Source: Rhodococcus opacus
Lineage (GTDB): Bacteria; Actinomycetota; Actinomycetes; Mycobacteriales; Mycobacteriaceae
Assembly: GCF_012396235.1 (NCBI RefSeq)
Contig: NZ_JAAXPA010000003.1
Coordinates: 124,001-188,000, forward strand
Direction of reading: 5' to 3'
DNA: 64,000 nucleotides
Positions 1-10,130 of the stretch are shown here, piece after piece. A model generated the notes under the pieces. The model was not told where the DNA came from. It was given only the letters and a program-made list of their open reading frames with translations, and ran no database searches. A program made the position numbers and the translations under genes. Each line of letters opens with the position of its first letter. The first letter of the stretch is position 1.

Positions 1-671
1 TCCGCGCGGCGGAGTACCTGCCGCTGATCCGTGAGATCCAGGGTGACGGACCGTATGTGCTGTACGGCTGGTCGCTGGGCGGTGTGCTGGCCTACGCGGT
101 GGCGAAGCTGCTGCGCGAGTCGGGTGCGGACGTCCGGATCGTCGGCCTGATCGACACGGTGATGGCCGGGGAGAAGGTCGAGGACACCCCCGACGAGATC
201 CGTAAACGCTGGCAGCGGTACGCCGCGTTCGCGAAGAAGACGTACAACGTGGACTACCCGCTGCCGTACGACAAGCTCGCTGCGGCGGAGAGCGACGAAG
301 AGCAGATCAAGATCCTGACGGAACTGCTCAAGCTGAGTGGTACGAAGATTCCCGGTGGAATCATCGAGCATCAGCGCACGTCGTGGCTCGACAACCGGGC
401 CATCCAGACTGCCGAGCTCGAGCAGTACGACGGCGACGTCGTCCTGTACATGGCCGACCGCTACCACGACGACGTGATGAACCTGGAGCCCGCGTTCAAG
501 ACCCGGAAGCCGGACGGCGGCTGGGGCGACGCGGTGAAGAACCTGGAGATCATCCACGTGGGCGGCGATCACATCCAGATCGTCGACGAGCCGTACATCG
601 CGAAGGTCGGTGCCGACCTCACCAAGAAGCTGGCGGCGATCCAGGCCGCCGGAACCGGAGCGCATCAGTGA
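1..671 (+). CDS. pks13: Polyketide synthase Pks13, C-terminal thioesterase part (5' truncated by window)
   Basis: The reading frame is open from base 3, so only the last ~222 codons are present. The nucleophile elbow GWSLGG near the window start is the GxSxG motif of a type I thioesterase, and a C-terminal GGDHIQIV carries the likely catalytic His. In Pks13 this domain releases the condensed mycolic beta-ketoester and transfers it to trehalose. The stop codon overlaps the GTG of accD4 (GTGA), which matches the pks13-accD4 order of mycolate-producing actinomycetes. Identity is inferred from the thioesterase motifs plus that neighbour; the KS, AT and ACP domains lie outside the window. Confidence 0.9.
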   Translation, partial: RAAEYLPLIREIQGDGPYVLYGWSLGGVLAYAVAKLLRESGADVRIVGLIDTVMAGEKVEDTPDEIRKRWQRYAAFAKKTYNVDYPLPYDKLAAAESDEEQIKILTELLKLSGTKIPGGIIEHQRTSWLDNRAIQTAELEQYDGDVVLYMADRYHDDVMNLEPAFKTRKPDGGWGDAVKNLEIIHVGGDHIQIVDEPYIAKVGADLTKKLAAIQAAGTGAHQ

Positions 672-2212
672 CCACCACGACCGCAGAGAAGCTTGCCGAA
701 CTGCGCGAAAAGCTCGAAACGGCGAAGGAACCCGCGGGCGAACAGGCTATCGCCAAGCGCGCGAAGAAGGGTATTCCGAGCGCGCGCGAACGCATCGACA
801 TGCTGCTCGACCCGGGAAGTTTCATCGAGGTCGGCGGCCTGATGCGCCAGCCCGGTGATCCGGGTGCCCTGTACAGCGACGGTGTCGTCACGGGCCACGG
901 GACCGTCGAGGGACGACCGGTCGCGGTGTTCTCGCACGATCAGACCGTGTTCGGCGGTTCCGTCGGCGAGATGTTCGGCCGCAAGGTCGCCGCGATCATG
1001 GAGTTCGCCGCCAAGATCGGCTGCCCCTGCGTCGGCATCAACGACTCGGGCGGTGCCCGGGTGCAGGACGCGGTGACGTCGCTGGCCTGGTACGCGGAGC
1101 TCGGCCGTCGGCAGGAACCGCTGTCGGGGATGTGCCCGCAGATCTCGATGATCCTCGGCAAGTGCGCGGGCGGCGCGGTCTACGCGCCGATCAACACCGA
1201 CGTCCTGGTGGCCACCGAGGAGTCGTACATGTTCGTCACCGGGCCCGACGTGGTCCGGAAGATCACCGGTGAGGACGTCAGCCTCGAAGAACTCGGTGGC
1301 GCCCGGAACCAGGCGCAGTACGGCAACCTGCACCATGTGGCGGCCGACGAGAAGGCCGCGTTCGAGTGGGTGCGCAAGTACCTCAGCTTCCTGCCGTCGA
1401 GTTGCATGGAGAAGCCGCCGGTGGTCAACCCGGGTCTCGAACCGGAGATCACGGACTCCGACCGCGACCTCGACACGTTCATCCCGGACGCCGACAACGC
1501 CGGCTACGACATGCACGACATCCTGCTGCGGATCTTCGACGACGGCGAGTTCCACGAGATCGGCGGGCAGGTGGCGCTGAACATCATCACCGGCTTCGCC
1601 CGCGTGGACGGACGTACGGTCGGGGTGATCGCGAACCAGCCGCTGGTCGCGGCGGGCGCGCTGGACGCCCAGGCCTCGGACAAGGCCGCACACTTCATCC
1701 GTATCTGCGACGCCTTCGACATCCCGCTGGTGTTCGCGGTCGACACCCCCGGGTTCCTTCCCGGCCTCGAGCAGGAGCGGATCGGCGTCATCAAGCGTGG
1801 TGGCCGGTTCATCTTCGCGTTCGTGACGGCGACGGTCCCGAAGGTGACCGTCGTGATCCGCAAGGCGTACGGCGGCGCGTACGCCGTCATGGGCTCGAAG
1901 CAGCTGGGCGCCGACATCAACTTCGCGTGGCCGACCGCCCGCATCGCGGTGATGGGCGCGGAGGGTGCTGTCGACCTCATCGGGCGCAGGCAGATCGAGG
2001 CCGCGGGTGAGAACGCTCCCGCGGTTCGCAGGCAGCTGATCAACTTCTACAACGAGAACATCGCGACGCCGTACATCGCGGCGGAGCGTGGCTACATCGA
2101 CGCCGTCATCGAGCCCGCCACCACCCGGCTCGAGATCCGCAAGGCGCTGACGATGCTGCGCGACAAGAAGGTGCAGCGCAACCCGCGCAAGCACGATCTG
2201 ATGCCTCTGTAG
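668..2212 (+). CDS. accD4: Acyl-CoA carboxylase beta (carboxyltransferase) subunit AccD4
   Basis: A 514-residue carboxyltransferase, close to the ~520 residues of mycobacterial AccD4. It carries both crotonase-like halves: an N-half with [14 protein letters not shown] and a C-half with VDTPGFLPG and [14 protein letters not shown]. The GTG start at 668 overlaps the pks13 stop by four bases, so the two are co-translated; the same frame is open further upstream but only as a shadow of pks13. AccD4 carboxylates the long-chain acyl-CoA that Pks13 uses as extender in mycolic acid condensation, with AccA3/AccD5 partners encoded elsewhere. The call is by sequence and operon context. Confidence 0.95.
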   Translation: MTTTTAEKLAELREKLETAKEPAGEQAIAKRAKKGIPSARERIDMLLDPGSFIEVGGLMRQPGDPGALYSDGVVTGHGTVEGRPVAVFSHDQTVFGGSVGEMFGRKVAAIMEFAAKIGCPCVGINDSGGARVQDAVTSLAWYAELGRRQEPLSGMCPQISMILGKCAGGAVYAPINTDVLVATEESYMFVTGPDVVRKITGEDVSLEELGGARNQAQYGNLHHVAADEKAAFEWVRKYLSFLPSSCMEKPPVVNPGLEPEITDSDRDLDTFIPDADNAGYDMHDILLRIFDDGEFHEIGGQVALNIITGFARVDGRTVGVIANQPLVAAGALDAQASDKAAHFIRICDAFDIPLVFAVDTPGFLPGLEQERIGVIKRGGRFIFAFVTATVPKVTVVIRKAYGGAYAVMGSKQLGADINFAWPTARIAVMGAEGAVDLIGRRQIEAAGENAPAVRRQLINFYNENIATPYIAAERGYIDAVIEPATTRLEIRKALTMLRDKKVQRNPRKHDLMPL

Positions 2213-2232
2213 GTCGCCACCGCGGCAGTGAC

Positions 2233-3207
2233 TCATGCCGACCGCAGCTTCGGTTCGGTGTGGACGAACACCGGCGGCCGGGGGCGCGACGCCGCCAGCG
2301 TGCGCGCCGCGCGGAGGTCGGCGAGCACTGTCGCCGGGTCGGCCTGAATCTGCTTCGGCAGGTGCGTCACGACGATGATGTCCTCGCGCTGCATACGCGC
2401 CCGCCGCCTCATCGTCGCCTCGTGGAGTTCCGGCGAGAAGTGGTACTTCAGCGAGTCGATCTCCCAGGCGACGGCGACGTCGTCCAGCCAGCCGTCGGGA
2501 CGGGCGATCCACAGCCCGGCGGCGGACAGGACGTCCACGTTGTGCAACATCGGCGGAAGACCGCTCGTCGCATACACCTTCTGCGCGTGCACCTCGGCGA
2601 CGGAATGCGCATCGTCGCTCAGTTCACGCAAGACCGCGCGGGGCAGGCGGCTTCCGCGGTCGCTGCCGTGCTCGAGTTCACGCACGAGGTCGTCGACAGT
2701 CACGTCGCCGCGCTGGATCCCGCCGGCGAGGAGCGCCCGACAGCTGTCGGCCTGAAGCGTGCGACGACCGGCGTCCAGGAGGCTGCGCGCCGGGGGAGCG
2801 AGGCGCAGGAGCCCCCGGTGGACCGGTGCGGGCATGCGCCACGTCCGCTCGACCTTCACGTACGCCCAGTCCCGGCGGTGCCGGGTGGACGGGATGAGCA
2901 GCAGCACGTCGTTCCGGGACGCCGACGAGGTGTAGCCGAACGCGGCGAGCGCGGCGTGACCGGACAGCAACGCGTCCGGACCGCCGTATTCGAGCGCCGC
3001 CAGATTGCGCTGCAGCATCGTCGGCGGCCCGTTGTGCAGCAGGACGACGCCGGGGAGGATCCGCTGCCACGGACCGCCGTCGGCGCAGCGTGCGGAGATG
3101 GTGTCCTTCGCGACACCCAGCCGTTCCAGGGTGGCCGCGCGGACCACACCGTCGCGGCTGACGGCGGCTATCGCAGAGGGATCTTCGGCCCAGGTTCCTC
3201 GTCGCAT
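2233..3207 (-). CDS. AbiEi-antitoxin-like / DUF559-type protein
   Basis: A 324-residue soluble protein. The N-terminal ~60 residues resemble the winged-helix 'AbiEi antitoxin' domain seen in many actinobacterial proteins (SRDGVVRAATLERLGVAK). The C-terminal third (WLDDVAVAWEIDSLKYHF ... MQREDIIVVTH) resembles the Vsr/DUF559-like fold with an acidic-x-D/E core. No AbiEii nucleotidyltransferase partner lies beside it, so it is a solo copy of unknown role. ATG start at 3207. It sits alone between accD4 (convergent) and embB, where mycobacteria have other genes. Confidence 0.7.
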   Translation of the reverse strand: MRRGTWAEDPSAIAAVSRDGVVRAATLERLGVAKDTISARCADGGPWQRILPGVVLLHNGPPTMLQRNLAALEYGGPDALLSGHAALAAFGYTSSASRNDVLLLIPSTRHRRDWAYVKVERTWRMPAPVHRGLLRLAPPARSLLDAGRRTLQADSCRALLAGGIQRGDVTVDDLVRELEHGSDRGSRLPRAVLRELSDDAHSVAEVHAQKVYATSGLPPMLHNVDVLSAAGLWIARPDGWLDDVAVAWEIDSLKYHFSPELHEATMRRRARMQREDIIVVTHLPKQIQADPATVLADLRAARTLAASRPRPPVFVHTEPKLRSA

Positions 3208-3343
3208 GGGTCAGAGCATGCCGCGGGCGAATCGGACCGTCGCCGGAAAGCCCACGTCGGAAATTGCCCTGTGGATGGACGGAAGGTTGTGGACAACTCC
3301 GCGGGCGGCGGAGCCGTTTCGCCGTGTCGGCCCGCCCAGCGCG

Positions 3344-3400
3344 GCGCCCGATGTGACATTCGTTCAGTCAGAGTGAACGCGTGTGACATCGGGCGACGCA
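3344..3400. repeat. Dispersed palindromic repeat, family B copy 1
   Basis: The left arm GCGCCCGATGTGACATTCGT runs from 3344 and the right arm (ending TGACATCGGGCGACGCA) runs to 3400. The arms are an imperfect inverted repeat around a short AT-richer centre. A second copy with the same arms lies at 49982-50038. This copy is downstream of embB and upstream of the AbiEi-like gene. It could act as a terminator, or it may be a REP-like mobile repeat. Confidence 0.75.
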
Positions 3401-3426
3401 AGCAGAGCAGAAGCGAATAGGCAGGT

Positions 3427-6400
3427 CTACGGGCTGCTGTACACCCGCAGGGTGCCCGGCTTCCACAGTCCGGATCGGGTGGCGGTCTCGGTGTCGACCG
3501 TGGCCGCGGTGGCGTCCGGGTAGTACCGGTCGAAGCGCTCGAGGGAGCCCCAGTCGCGGCCCCAGTCGTCCCGCATGTAGGTGGGGATGGCGGTGGCGCT
3601 GGCGAGTAGTTCGGTGAAGCCGAGGGGGCCACCGTTCTCCGGGGACTGCCAGGTGTCGGTGGAGCTGACGGCCAGCGGACGGTCGGGGAGGATGCGGTAG
3701 TTCGGCATCTCCGCGACACCGTACTGGTGGTCGAACGGACGCTGGCACGGGAACTGGAGCCCGACGGCCCAGTCCAGCAGCACCGGCTGCGAGCTGCCGA
3801 TCGTCGAGTTGAGGGTCTCGAGCTTCGGAACCCGCGGCGGGGTGAAGGCCAGCCACTGGTCGCCGGTGAGGTTGGGGTCGTTGGCGACGATCCGCACGGA
3901 GTCGGCGTCGGGGGACAGTTCGCTGATCGGGACGCGCAGGTTGCGCCACGACGGTGCGGGCCCGATGTCCTTGGGCAGGTAGGTGCCCTGAGCCTGCACG
4001 GTGCCGTCGGGCTGACGCTTGCCGTATTCGAGGAGCAGTGACTGACCGTAGGTGAGGGCGCCGGTCGAGTCGACCGACCAGATGCGGCCCGCGGCGGACA
4101 TGACGATCAGCGGGGCGTCGTCGCTGCGCTCGGGGAGTGCGTACCAGCTGGACGACAGCGTGGCCGGTTCCTGCACGCCTTCCTGGTAGCTGCCCATGAC
4201 GGGTGTGGTGCCGGGGTCGAGGCCGAACGGCAGCTTGGCGGTGCTGCCGTTGACGCCGACGTTGCCGGTGCCGCCGCTGGTTCCCGCGCTCGATCCGGTC
4301 TCGAAGCTGGGCCCGACGCTCTGGTTGTCGGTGTTGCCCATGCCCTGCTTGACCTCGACGTAGTCGGCGGTCAGGTCGGACGGCACCCCGTTGGGGGAGA
4401 AGCCGACGGGGTTGGCGCCGCCGAGCGGGTCGGCGGGGTTCGCCAGCGGCTGCGCGGGATCGTTGAGGGGTGTGAGGTTGCCGCCGTTGGTGTCGCCTTC
4501 GACGAGGACGTCCTCGGCGAGGCCGCACGTCTGCCCGGTGAGGGAGTCGAAGTTCGACCGTGCCAGCGAGTACGCCGGGTACTGGGAGACGGCGCCCTTG
4601 AGGAGCGAGAGGACTTCGAACAGCACCATGATGCCGGCGATGACGGTGAGCGGGGCGGCCGCGAATTTCCTGATCCGCCTGCCCTTCTCGGTGTTGGCGC
4701 GGGCGGGTGGCGCGGCGAATCCCTCACGCAGGTACTGCCAGGCGGCCAGTGCGACGGCCAGCCCGAACAGGACGAGGAAGAACGTGTTGGACTGGCGGCC
4801 GCCGATGGAGACGGTCTTGTCGAACCACGGCACGCCGTAGCTCGAGACGTACCAGTAGCCGTTGATGCCCGCGAACGTCAGGGCCAGCATGAGGAGCAGG
4901 CCGGCGAGGAAGATCGTGCGGTTGCGGCGCGACCGCAGCGCGGACGCCGACACCGCGACGGCGGTGAGTGCGGCCAGGGAACCGGCGATGCCCGCGTACG
5001 CCCCGAAGTGGTGGGTCCACTTGGTGGGGTTGAACATCATGAAGAAGATCGTGCCGAACACGACACCGAGCAGACGCCACGACGGGCCGGTGGCGGCGCC
5101 GGGGATCCGCTTGCGGCGCAACAGGATGAACAGCGTCGTCAGCAGGCACAGGATCATCGTCAGGAACGCGAAGCGGCGAGCCACCGAACCGTCGACGGTC
5201 GGGACGAAGAGGTAGTAGTAGCGCAGGAAGTCCTTGTACCACTCGAGGTTCGGGCCGATCAGGGTGCGGACCCGGGTGGCCTCCATCACCGCGGCGACGG
5301 TCTGGTCGGCGAACACCACGACCAGGACGATCGTGCCCGCGGCCGCGATCGGAGCCAGCAGCGGCAGCGTCCCCACCTGGCGGTGGCGCTTGACGACGAT
5401 CCGGACGAGCGGACGGGCGCCTGCGAGCAGGGCGGCCACACACATCAGTCCCGTCGGGGCGGCCGCGAGCGTGAACGCGCCGATCAGCACGGCAACAGCC
5501 GCGGGGAGGAGACGTCCGGTCGCGATGGAACGCTCGATGGAGCACCACGTGAGCAGGGCGCCGAGCGCCACGATGGGCTCGGGCCGCAGGCCGTTGTTGT
5601 AGGGCAGCCAGAACGCGAGGAAGACGAGTCCGCCGGTCCACAGCGCGACCTTGTTGCGCCGGACGGACCGGCCGAGGCGGGGAGCGACCTCCCGGCTGAT
5701 CACCATCCAGCACAGGATGCCGGCGATGAGGGCGGGCAGTCGCATGAACGGGCTGGCCGTCGAGATCTTGGCCATCGCGGCGAGGACGTCGTAGTACCAG
5801 CCGAACGGCGCCTCGGGGACACCGAACCAGCGGAAGTAGTTGGCCATGTAGCCGGCGTGGTCGGAGACCCGGGCCATGGTGAGCAGGTAGCCGTCGTCGG
5901 ACGTGTTGGCGCCGATGAAGTGCCACAGCACCAGCGTGCCCACGACGATCGTGTCGAGTCCGGTGAATTTCCACCAGTGCGACGGCAGGAAATTGCGGTG
6001 CCCGCGCCCGTCCGTGCCGTCGAGGCGGCCGAGGGCGACCAGGGCAATGGCCGTGGCGAGGAGGGCCACGATCATGGCGACGAGCTTGATGAGTGTGGGG
6101 CTCGACGAGAATCGGGAGTCCACGTTCATCGTGAACGACAGGCCCGCCGGCGCCGCCCCGTCACGGAGGTCGCTGAACACGCCCACCACCTGCGGGCGGA
6201 GGTCGCCGGTGAGGGAACCGGCGATCGGGTCACCGGTCGGAGTGGTCAGACCCACGAACTCGGCGGACGTCGCGTCGATGTTCGACGTGATGCGGATCTC
6301 GGTGCAGGCGCCCGACTGCACCTGTTCGCGCGGCGCCGTCGCGATGGTGACGTTGCGGTCGAGCACGTCCACGGACTTGTCCGACACCCGCACGAACATC

Positions 6401-6786
6401 GCGTTCAGTGCCGCACCCTCGCCCTGCGCGGGGGCCGTGGCCAGCAGGATTCCGCCCTGCGGGGGCAGCCCGGCCACCGCCGAACACGGGATCGCCGCCG
6501 ACAGGTCGACCGGGACCTGCGACATCAGCGGTGCCTCGAGGTCGCCGACGACGCCGTTCTCCGGCCAGTTCACCGCTGCGGTGGTCTGCTGCACCGGCAT
6601 GAACGGGGTGGCCACTGCCAGCACGAACCCAATGAGGCCGGTGACGATGGCGATCAGACGGGCGGTCCGGTACTCACTCCGCCGGTCCTGGCGAGCAGGC
6701 GGCGAAGTGGATGCGGGATCGGAGACGGAAGTTGTCAGAGCGTCGGGCACGGTTGTCGATGGTATGTCAGGAACCTGAGTAGGCAT
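3427..6786 (-). CDS. embB: Arabinosyltransferase EmbB
   Basis: A 1119-residue GT-C membrane enzyme, in the Emb size range (~1090-1100). The N-terminal TM (LIAIVTGLIGFVLAVATPF), the catalytic loop TSDDGYLLTMARV and the stretch FLRYYYLFVPTVDGS followed by LRRKRIPG are closest to mycobacterial EmbB as I recall it. The C-terminal half is the extracytoplasmic carbohydrate-binding part, ending with a tryptophan-rich WGSLERFDRYY segment. It adds alpha-arabinofuranose from decaprenyl-phospho-arabinose to cell-wall arabinan. The ATG at 6786 is preceded by a GGTAGGCGG-like RBS and lies 30 bases after the upstream emb stop, so the two form an operon. The Met of the ethambutol-linked loop (TMARV) is kept. 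Confidence 0.92.
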   Translation of the reverse strand: MPTQVPDIPSTTVPDALTTSVSDPASTSPPARQDRRSEYRTARLIAIVTGLIGFVLAVATPFMPVQQTTAAVNWPENGVVGDLEAPLMSQVPVDLSAAIPCSAVAGLPPQGGILLATAPAQGEGAALNAMFVRVSDKSVDVLDRNVTIATAPREQVQSGACTEIRITSNIDATSAEFVGLTTPTGDPIAGSLTGDLRPQVVGVFSDLRDGAAPAGLSFTMNVDSRFSSSPTLIKLVAMIVALLATAIALVALGRLDGTDGRGHRNFLPSHWWKFTGLDTIVVGTLVLWHFIGANTSDDGYLLTMARVSDHAGYMANYFRWFGVPEAPFGWYYDVLAAMAKISTASPFMRLPALIAGILCWMVISREVAPRLGRSVRRNKVALWTGGLVFLAFWLPYNNGLRPEPIVALGALLTWCSIERSIATGRLLPAAVAVLIGAFTLAAAPTGLMCVAALLAGARPLVRIVVKRHRQVGTLPLLAPIAAAGTIVLVVVFADQTVAAVMEATRVRTLIGPNLEWYKDFLRYYYLFVPTVDGSVARRFAFLTMILCLLTTLFILLRRKRIPGAATGPSWRLLGVVFGTIFFMMFNPTKWTHHFGAYAGIAGSLAALTAVAVSASALRSRRNRTIFLAGLLLMLALTFAGINGYWYVSSYGVPWFDKTVSIGGRQSNTFFLVLFGLAVALAAWQYLREGFAAPPARANTEKGRRIRKFAAAPLTVIAGIMVLFEVLSLLKGAVSQYPAYSLARSNFDSLTGQTCGLAEDVLVEGDTNGGNLTPLNDPAQPLANPADPLGGANPVGFSPNGVPSDLTADYVEVKQGMGNTDNQSVGPSFETGSSAGTSGGTGNVGVNGSTAKLPFGLDPGTTPVMGSYQEGVQEPATLSSSWYALPERSDDAPLIVMSAAGRIWSVDSTGALTYGQSLLLEYGKRQPDGTVQAQGTYLPKDIGPAPSWRNLRVPISELSPDADSVRIVANDPNLTGDQWLAFTPPRVPKLETLNSTIGSSQPVLLDWAVGLQFPCQRPFDHQYGVAEMPNYRILPDRPLAVSSTDTWQSPENGGPLGFTELLASATAIPTYMRDDWGRDWGSLERFDRYYPDATAATVDTETATRSGLWKPGTLRVYSSP

Positions 6787-6816
6787 ATTGCCGCCTACCA
6801 GAGGGTAGGGACACGT

Positions 6817-9800
6817 CTAGTAGTAGCGCACCGGTCCGGGCGACCAGGTACCCGACCTGGTCACCTGTTCGGATTCGACCCGCGCGGGCGTCGCCGACTC
6901 GTCGAGCGACGTGTACCGCTCGAGCGAGCCCCAGTCGCGGTCCCAGTCGTTCGACAGGTAGGTGGCCAGGGTGCTCGCCGACAGCAGCTGGTCGGTCCAG
7001 CCCAGCGGGCCGCCGCCGAACTTGTCCTGCCAGGCATTGGTGGACTCGGCACCGATGCGGTCGGGGAGGACGCGCCACTGCGGGACCTCGGCGACGCCGT
7101 AGCGGTGGTCGAAGGGCCGCTGGCAGGGGAATGCGAGCCCGACGGCCCAGTCGAGGAGCACGGGGTCGCTGGAGCCGACGACGGTCTGCAGTGTCTGCAT
7201 CGACGGCACCCGGGGCGGCGTGACCGCCAGCCACTGACCGGGGTCGGTGTCCGGGTCGTCCGCGACGAGCCGGACCGTGTTCGCCTCGGCGGGCAGCTGG
7301 TCGAGTGGCACGCGCAGGTTGCGCCACGACGGGGACGGTCCGATGTCGATCGGGTCGACGGTGCCGAGCGCGGTGACGGACCCGTCGGGGCCGGAGACGC
7401 CGTACTCGACCTTCAGGCTCTGGCCGGGGGTGACGACGCCGTCCGCGTCGACCGACCGGATGCGTCCGGCGGCCGAGATGGTGAGGATCGGTGCGTCGTC
7501 GCTGCGGTCGGGCAGGCCGTACCAACCGGTGGTGAGGGAGGCGGGCTTCTGCTCCCCGCCCTGCTGATAACTGCCGAGGACCGGGGTCCGGGCGGGGTCG
7601 AGGCCGAACGGCAGCGTCACGGTGCTGCCGTTGACTCCGGCGGTGGCCTCGGTGCCGCCACCGGTACCGGAGCTGGTTCCCGTCGTCGTCTCGTCGGTCT
7701 CGGTGTCGACGGTGTTCGCGCCGCCGGTGGCGATCTTCTCGGAGTCGGCGGTGAGGTCGTCGGCGATGCCGTTGGGGGTGAAGCCTTCCGCGGCGGTCGT
7801 GCCGAATGCGCCTGCGCCGTTCGGGTCGGTGACCGGGGTGAGCGGCTGCAGCAGGGCGGCGGTGGGGTCGGTCTCGACGAGGACCTCGTCGGCGAGCGCA
7901 CACGAGTTGCCGGTCACCGACTCGATGTTGGCTTTGGCGATGGAGTACCCGGGGTACTGCGCGACGGCCCCCTTCAGCAGCGACAGCACCTCGAACAGGA
8001 CGACGGCCCCGGCCGCGACGGTCAGCGGCGACGGCGCCAGCATCCGGGCACGCTTGCCGTTGGGTTTCCTGCCGTTCTCGTACGGTTCGCGGACGTGGTA
8101 CCAGGCGGCGAGGAGCAGCGTGAGCACCGTGAGGCCCAGGAACAGCGTGGAGAAGCCCTTGCCCGCGATCATCGGCGGCTTGTCCCACCACGGGACGCCG
8201 TAGCTGGACACGTACCACCAGCCGTTCGAGCTGGTGAACGCGACCGCGAGGATGAACAGGACCCCCGCGGCGAACAGGGTGCGGTTCCGTTTGGAGCGGA
8301 TGCTCGCGGCACCCACCCCGACCGCCGCGAGCACCGCGACCGAGCCGGCGAGACCCGCGTACACACCGAAGTGGTGGGTCCACTTGGTGGGCGTGAACAT
8401 CATCAACAGCAGTGACGCGAACACGATGCCGAGGATGCGGCGGGACGGTCCGATCGCGGTCCCGGGCACCTTCCCCTTGCGCAGGATCAGCATCACGCAG
8501 ACCACGACGCACAGCAGCATCACGAACACGCCGAATCGGCGGGCCAGCGAGCCGTCCGGCGAGATCCCCATGAGCGAATCCCAGCGCAGCCGCTCGTCGA
8601 ACCAGGCCACGTTGGGGCCGAGGGCGGTGCGGACGCGCGTCGACTCGAGCACCGTCGCGAGTGTCTGATCCGCGAAGACCGCCACCATCACCACGGTTCC
8701 GGCGGCGAGGATCGGCAGGATCTGGGACGCGAATCCCACCCGGTGGCCCCGTGCGATCACGATCTGCAGGATCGGCCGCGCGCCCGCGATCAGGGCGGCG
8801 ATACAGATCAGGCCCGACGGTCCGGCCGCGAGGGAGAACGCGGCGATGAGCACGGCGACGGCGCCGGGGAGAAGTCGTCCGGTGGCGATGGCGCGCTCGA
8901 TCGAACACCACGTGAGGAGGGCGCCGAGCGCGATGACCGGTTCGGGACGCAGCCCGTTGTCGTACGGCAACCAGAACGCGAGGAAGACCAGTCCGCCGGT
9001 CCAGAGGGCAGTTCTGTTGCGGCGCACGGCCACACCGAGGCGGGGAATGACCTCGCGGCTGATCACCATCCAGCAGAGGAGGGCGGCGAGGAGCGTCGGC
9101 AGTCGCATCCACATGCTCGCGGTGCTCACCTTCGCCAGCGCCGCGAGGAGTTCGTACGACCATCCGAACGGTGCCTCGGGGACGCCGAACCAGCGGAAGT
9201 AGTTGGCCATGTAGCCGGAATGCTCCGACACGCGGGCCATGCCGAGGAGGTAGCCGTCGTCGGAGGTGTTGGCGCCGACCACGTGCCACAGCAGCAGCGT
9301 CCCGATCACGACCGCGTCGACACCGGTGAACTTCCACCAGTGCGCGGGCAGGAAGCGGCGCGCGCGGCGGCCGTCGATGCCGTCCACGCGGTGCAACGCG
9401 TACAGCGAAGTCAGTGTCGCGAGGACGCACACGATCATCGCCAGCAGTTTGAGCAGGGTGGGGCTGGACGAGAATCGGGAGTCGGGGTGGACGCGCACAT
9501 TCAAATCCGCCGGCGCCGCGCCCTGCAGGTCGGTGAACAGGCCGACCATCTGCGGGCGCTGGTCGCCCTCGACGGAACCGGCGAGGGGTTCGGCGGTGCC
9601 GGTGATCTCGGCAGACGTCCGCTGATGGTCGGATGTGACGGTGAGGGCGGTGCAGCCCCGGAGGTCCGCGGCGTCCGCCGAGATCAGGGAGATGCCGCGA
9701 ATCGTGACGTCGACCGTGCCGCCGGCGCCCCCCTTCACGACGAGACCGTTCTTCTCGAAGTCGGGCGCGCGATTCGGGAGGGTGGAGACGACGGTGCCGC

Positions 9801-10053
9801 CGTCGGGTCCGAGTTGCGTGAACACCGAGCACGGCACGTTCACCTGTATGTCCAGCGGTGTGTACGAGACCAGCGGCGCCTCGACGCTGTTCAGGGTGCC
9901 GTTCTGCGGCCAGTCGATCGACGCGGCGTCCTGCTTCACCGGCAGGAACGGGGTGGCCAGCGCGAGCACGAACCCGATCAGGCCGGTGACGATCGCGACG
10001 AGCCGGGAAGTGCGGATGGTCCGAAGGTCAGGCGGCGGGGGTTGGGACGGCAC
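6817..10053 (-). CDS. Arabinosyltransferase, Emb family (EmbA/EmbC-type)
   Basis: A 1078-residue GT-C enzyme, a paralogue of the downstream embB along its whole length (shared GVPEAPFGW, TSDDGYLL, PTKWTHHFGVYAG). The Asp-Asp pair before the GYLL loop is the expected catalytic site. The C-terminal half is a beta-rich extracytoplasmic module after the last TM (LLAAWYHV). Position, first emb after aftA, corresponds to embC or embA of mycobacteria; the sequence alone does not decide which, so no symbol is given. Only two emb genes are present here instead of three, so this copy may cover arabinogalactan and/or lipoarabinomannan work. Start ATG at 10053. Confidence 0.93.
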   Translation of the reverse strand: MPSQPPPPDLRTIRTSRLVAIVTGLIGFVLALATPFLPVKQDAASIDWPQNGTLNSVEAPLVSYTPLDIQVNVPCSVFTQLGPDGGTVVSTLPNRAPDFEKNGLVVKGGAGGTVDVTIRGISLISADAADLRGCTALTVTSDHQRTSAEITGTAEPLAGSVEGDQRPQMVGLFTDLQGAAPADLNVRVHPDSRFSSSPTLLKLLAMIVCVLATLTSLYALHRVDGIDGRRARRFLPAHWWKFTGVDAVVIGTLLLWHVVGANTSDDGYLLGMARVSEHSGYMANYFRWFGVPEAPFGWSYELLAALAKVSTASMWMRLPTLLAALLCWMVISREVIPRLGVAVRRNRTALWTGGLVFLAFWLPYDNGLRPEPVIALGALLTWCSIERAIATGRLLPGAVAVLIAAFSLAAGPSGLICIAALIAGARPILQIVIARGHRVGFASQILPILAAGTVVMVAVFADQTLATVLESTRVRTALGPNVAWFDERLRWDSLMGISPDGSLARRFGVFVMLLCVVVCVMLILRKGKVPGTAIGPSRRILGIVFASLLLMMFTPTKWTHHFGVYAGLAGSVAVLAAVGVGAASIRSKRNRTLFAAGVLFILAVAFTSSNGWWYVSSYGVPWWDKPPMIAGKGFSTLFLGLTVLTLLLAAWYHVREPYENGRKPNGKRARMLAPSPLTVAAGAVVLFEVLSLLKGAVAQYPGYSIAKANIESVTGNSCALADEVLVETDPTAALLQPLTPVTDPNGAGAFGTTAAEGFTPNGIADDLTADSEKIATGGANTVDTETDETTTGTSSGTGGGTEATAGVNGSTVTLPFGLDPARTPVLGSYQQGGEQKPASLTTGWYGLPDRSDDAPILTISAAGRIRSVDADGVVTPGQSLKVEYGVSGPDGSVTALGTVDPIDIGPSPSWRNLRVPLDQLPAEANTVRLVADDPDTDPGQWLAVTPPRVPSMQTLQTVVGSSDPVLLDWAVGLAFPCQRPFDHRYGVAEVPQWRVLPDRIGAESTNAWQDKFGGGPLGWTDQLLSASTLATYLSNDWDRDWGSLERYTSLDESATPARVESEQVTRSGTWSPGPVRYY

Positions 10054-10084
10054 AGAACGATGTTAGGCGATGGTGGCTCTGCCA

Positions 10085-10130
10085 CCCGTGAGTACTTGTT
10101 AACGCCCGGACGTTAAGAAGTACTCACGGG
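10085..10130. repeat. Dispersed palindromic repeat, family A copy 1 (46 bp hairpin)
   Basis: Two 20-base arms, beginning CCCGTGAGTACTTGTTAACG, match with a single mismatch around the loop CCCGGA. The right arm covers the last codons and stop of the XRE gene on the minus strand, so the hairpin can act as its terminator. A related imperfect copy lies at 18422-18467. Confidence 0.85.

Noticed and set aside
665-2512. 615-codon minus-strand frame over accD4
   Set aside because: Antisense shadow of accD4; no motif and no RBS.
2233-3207. Complete AbiE abortive-infection system
   Set aside because: Only an AbiEi-like domain is present; no AbiEii nucleotidyltransferase gene lies beside it.
5008-8415. 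1135-codon open frame on the plus strand
   Set aside because: Antisense shadow of both emb genes; the protein is His/Arg/Gly-rich with no domain.
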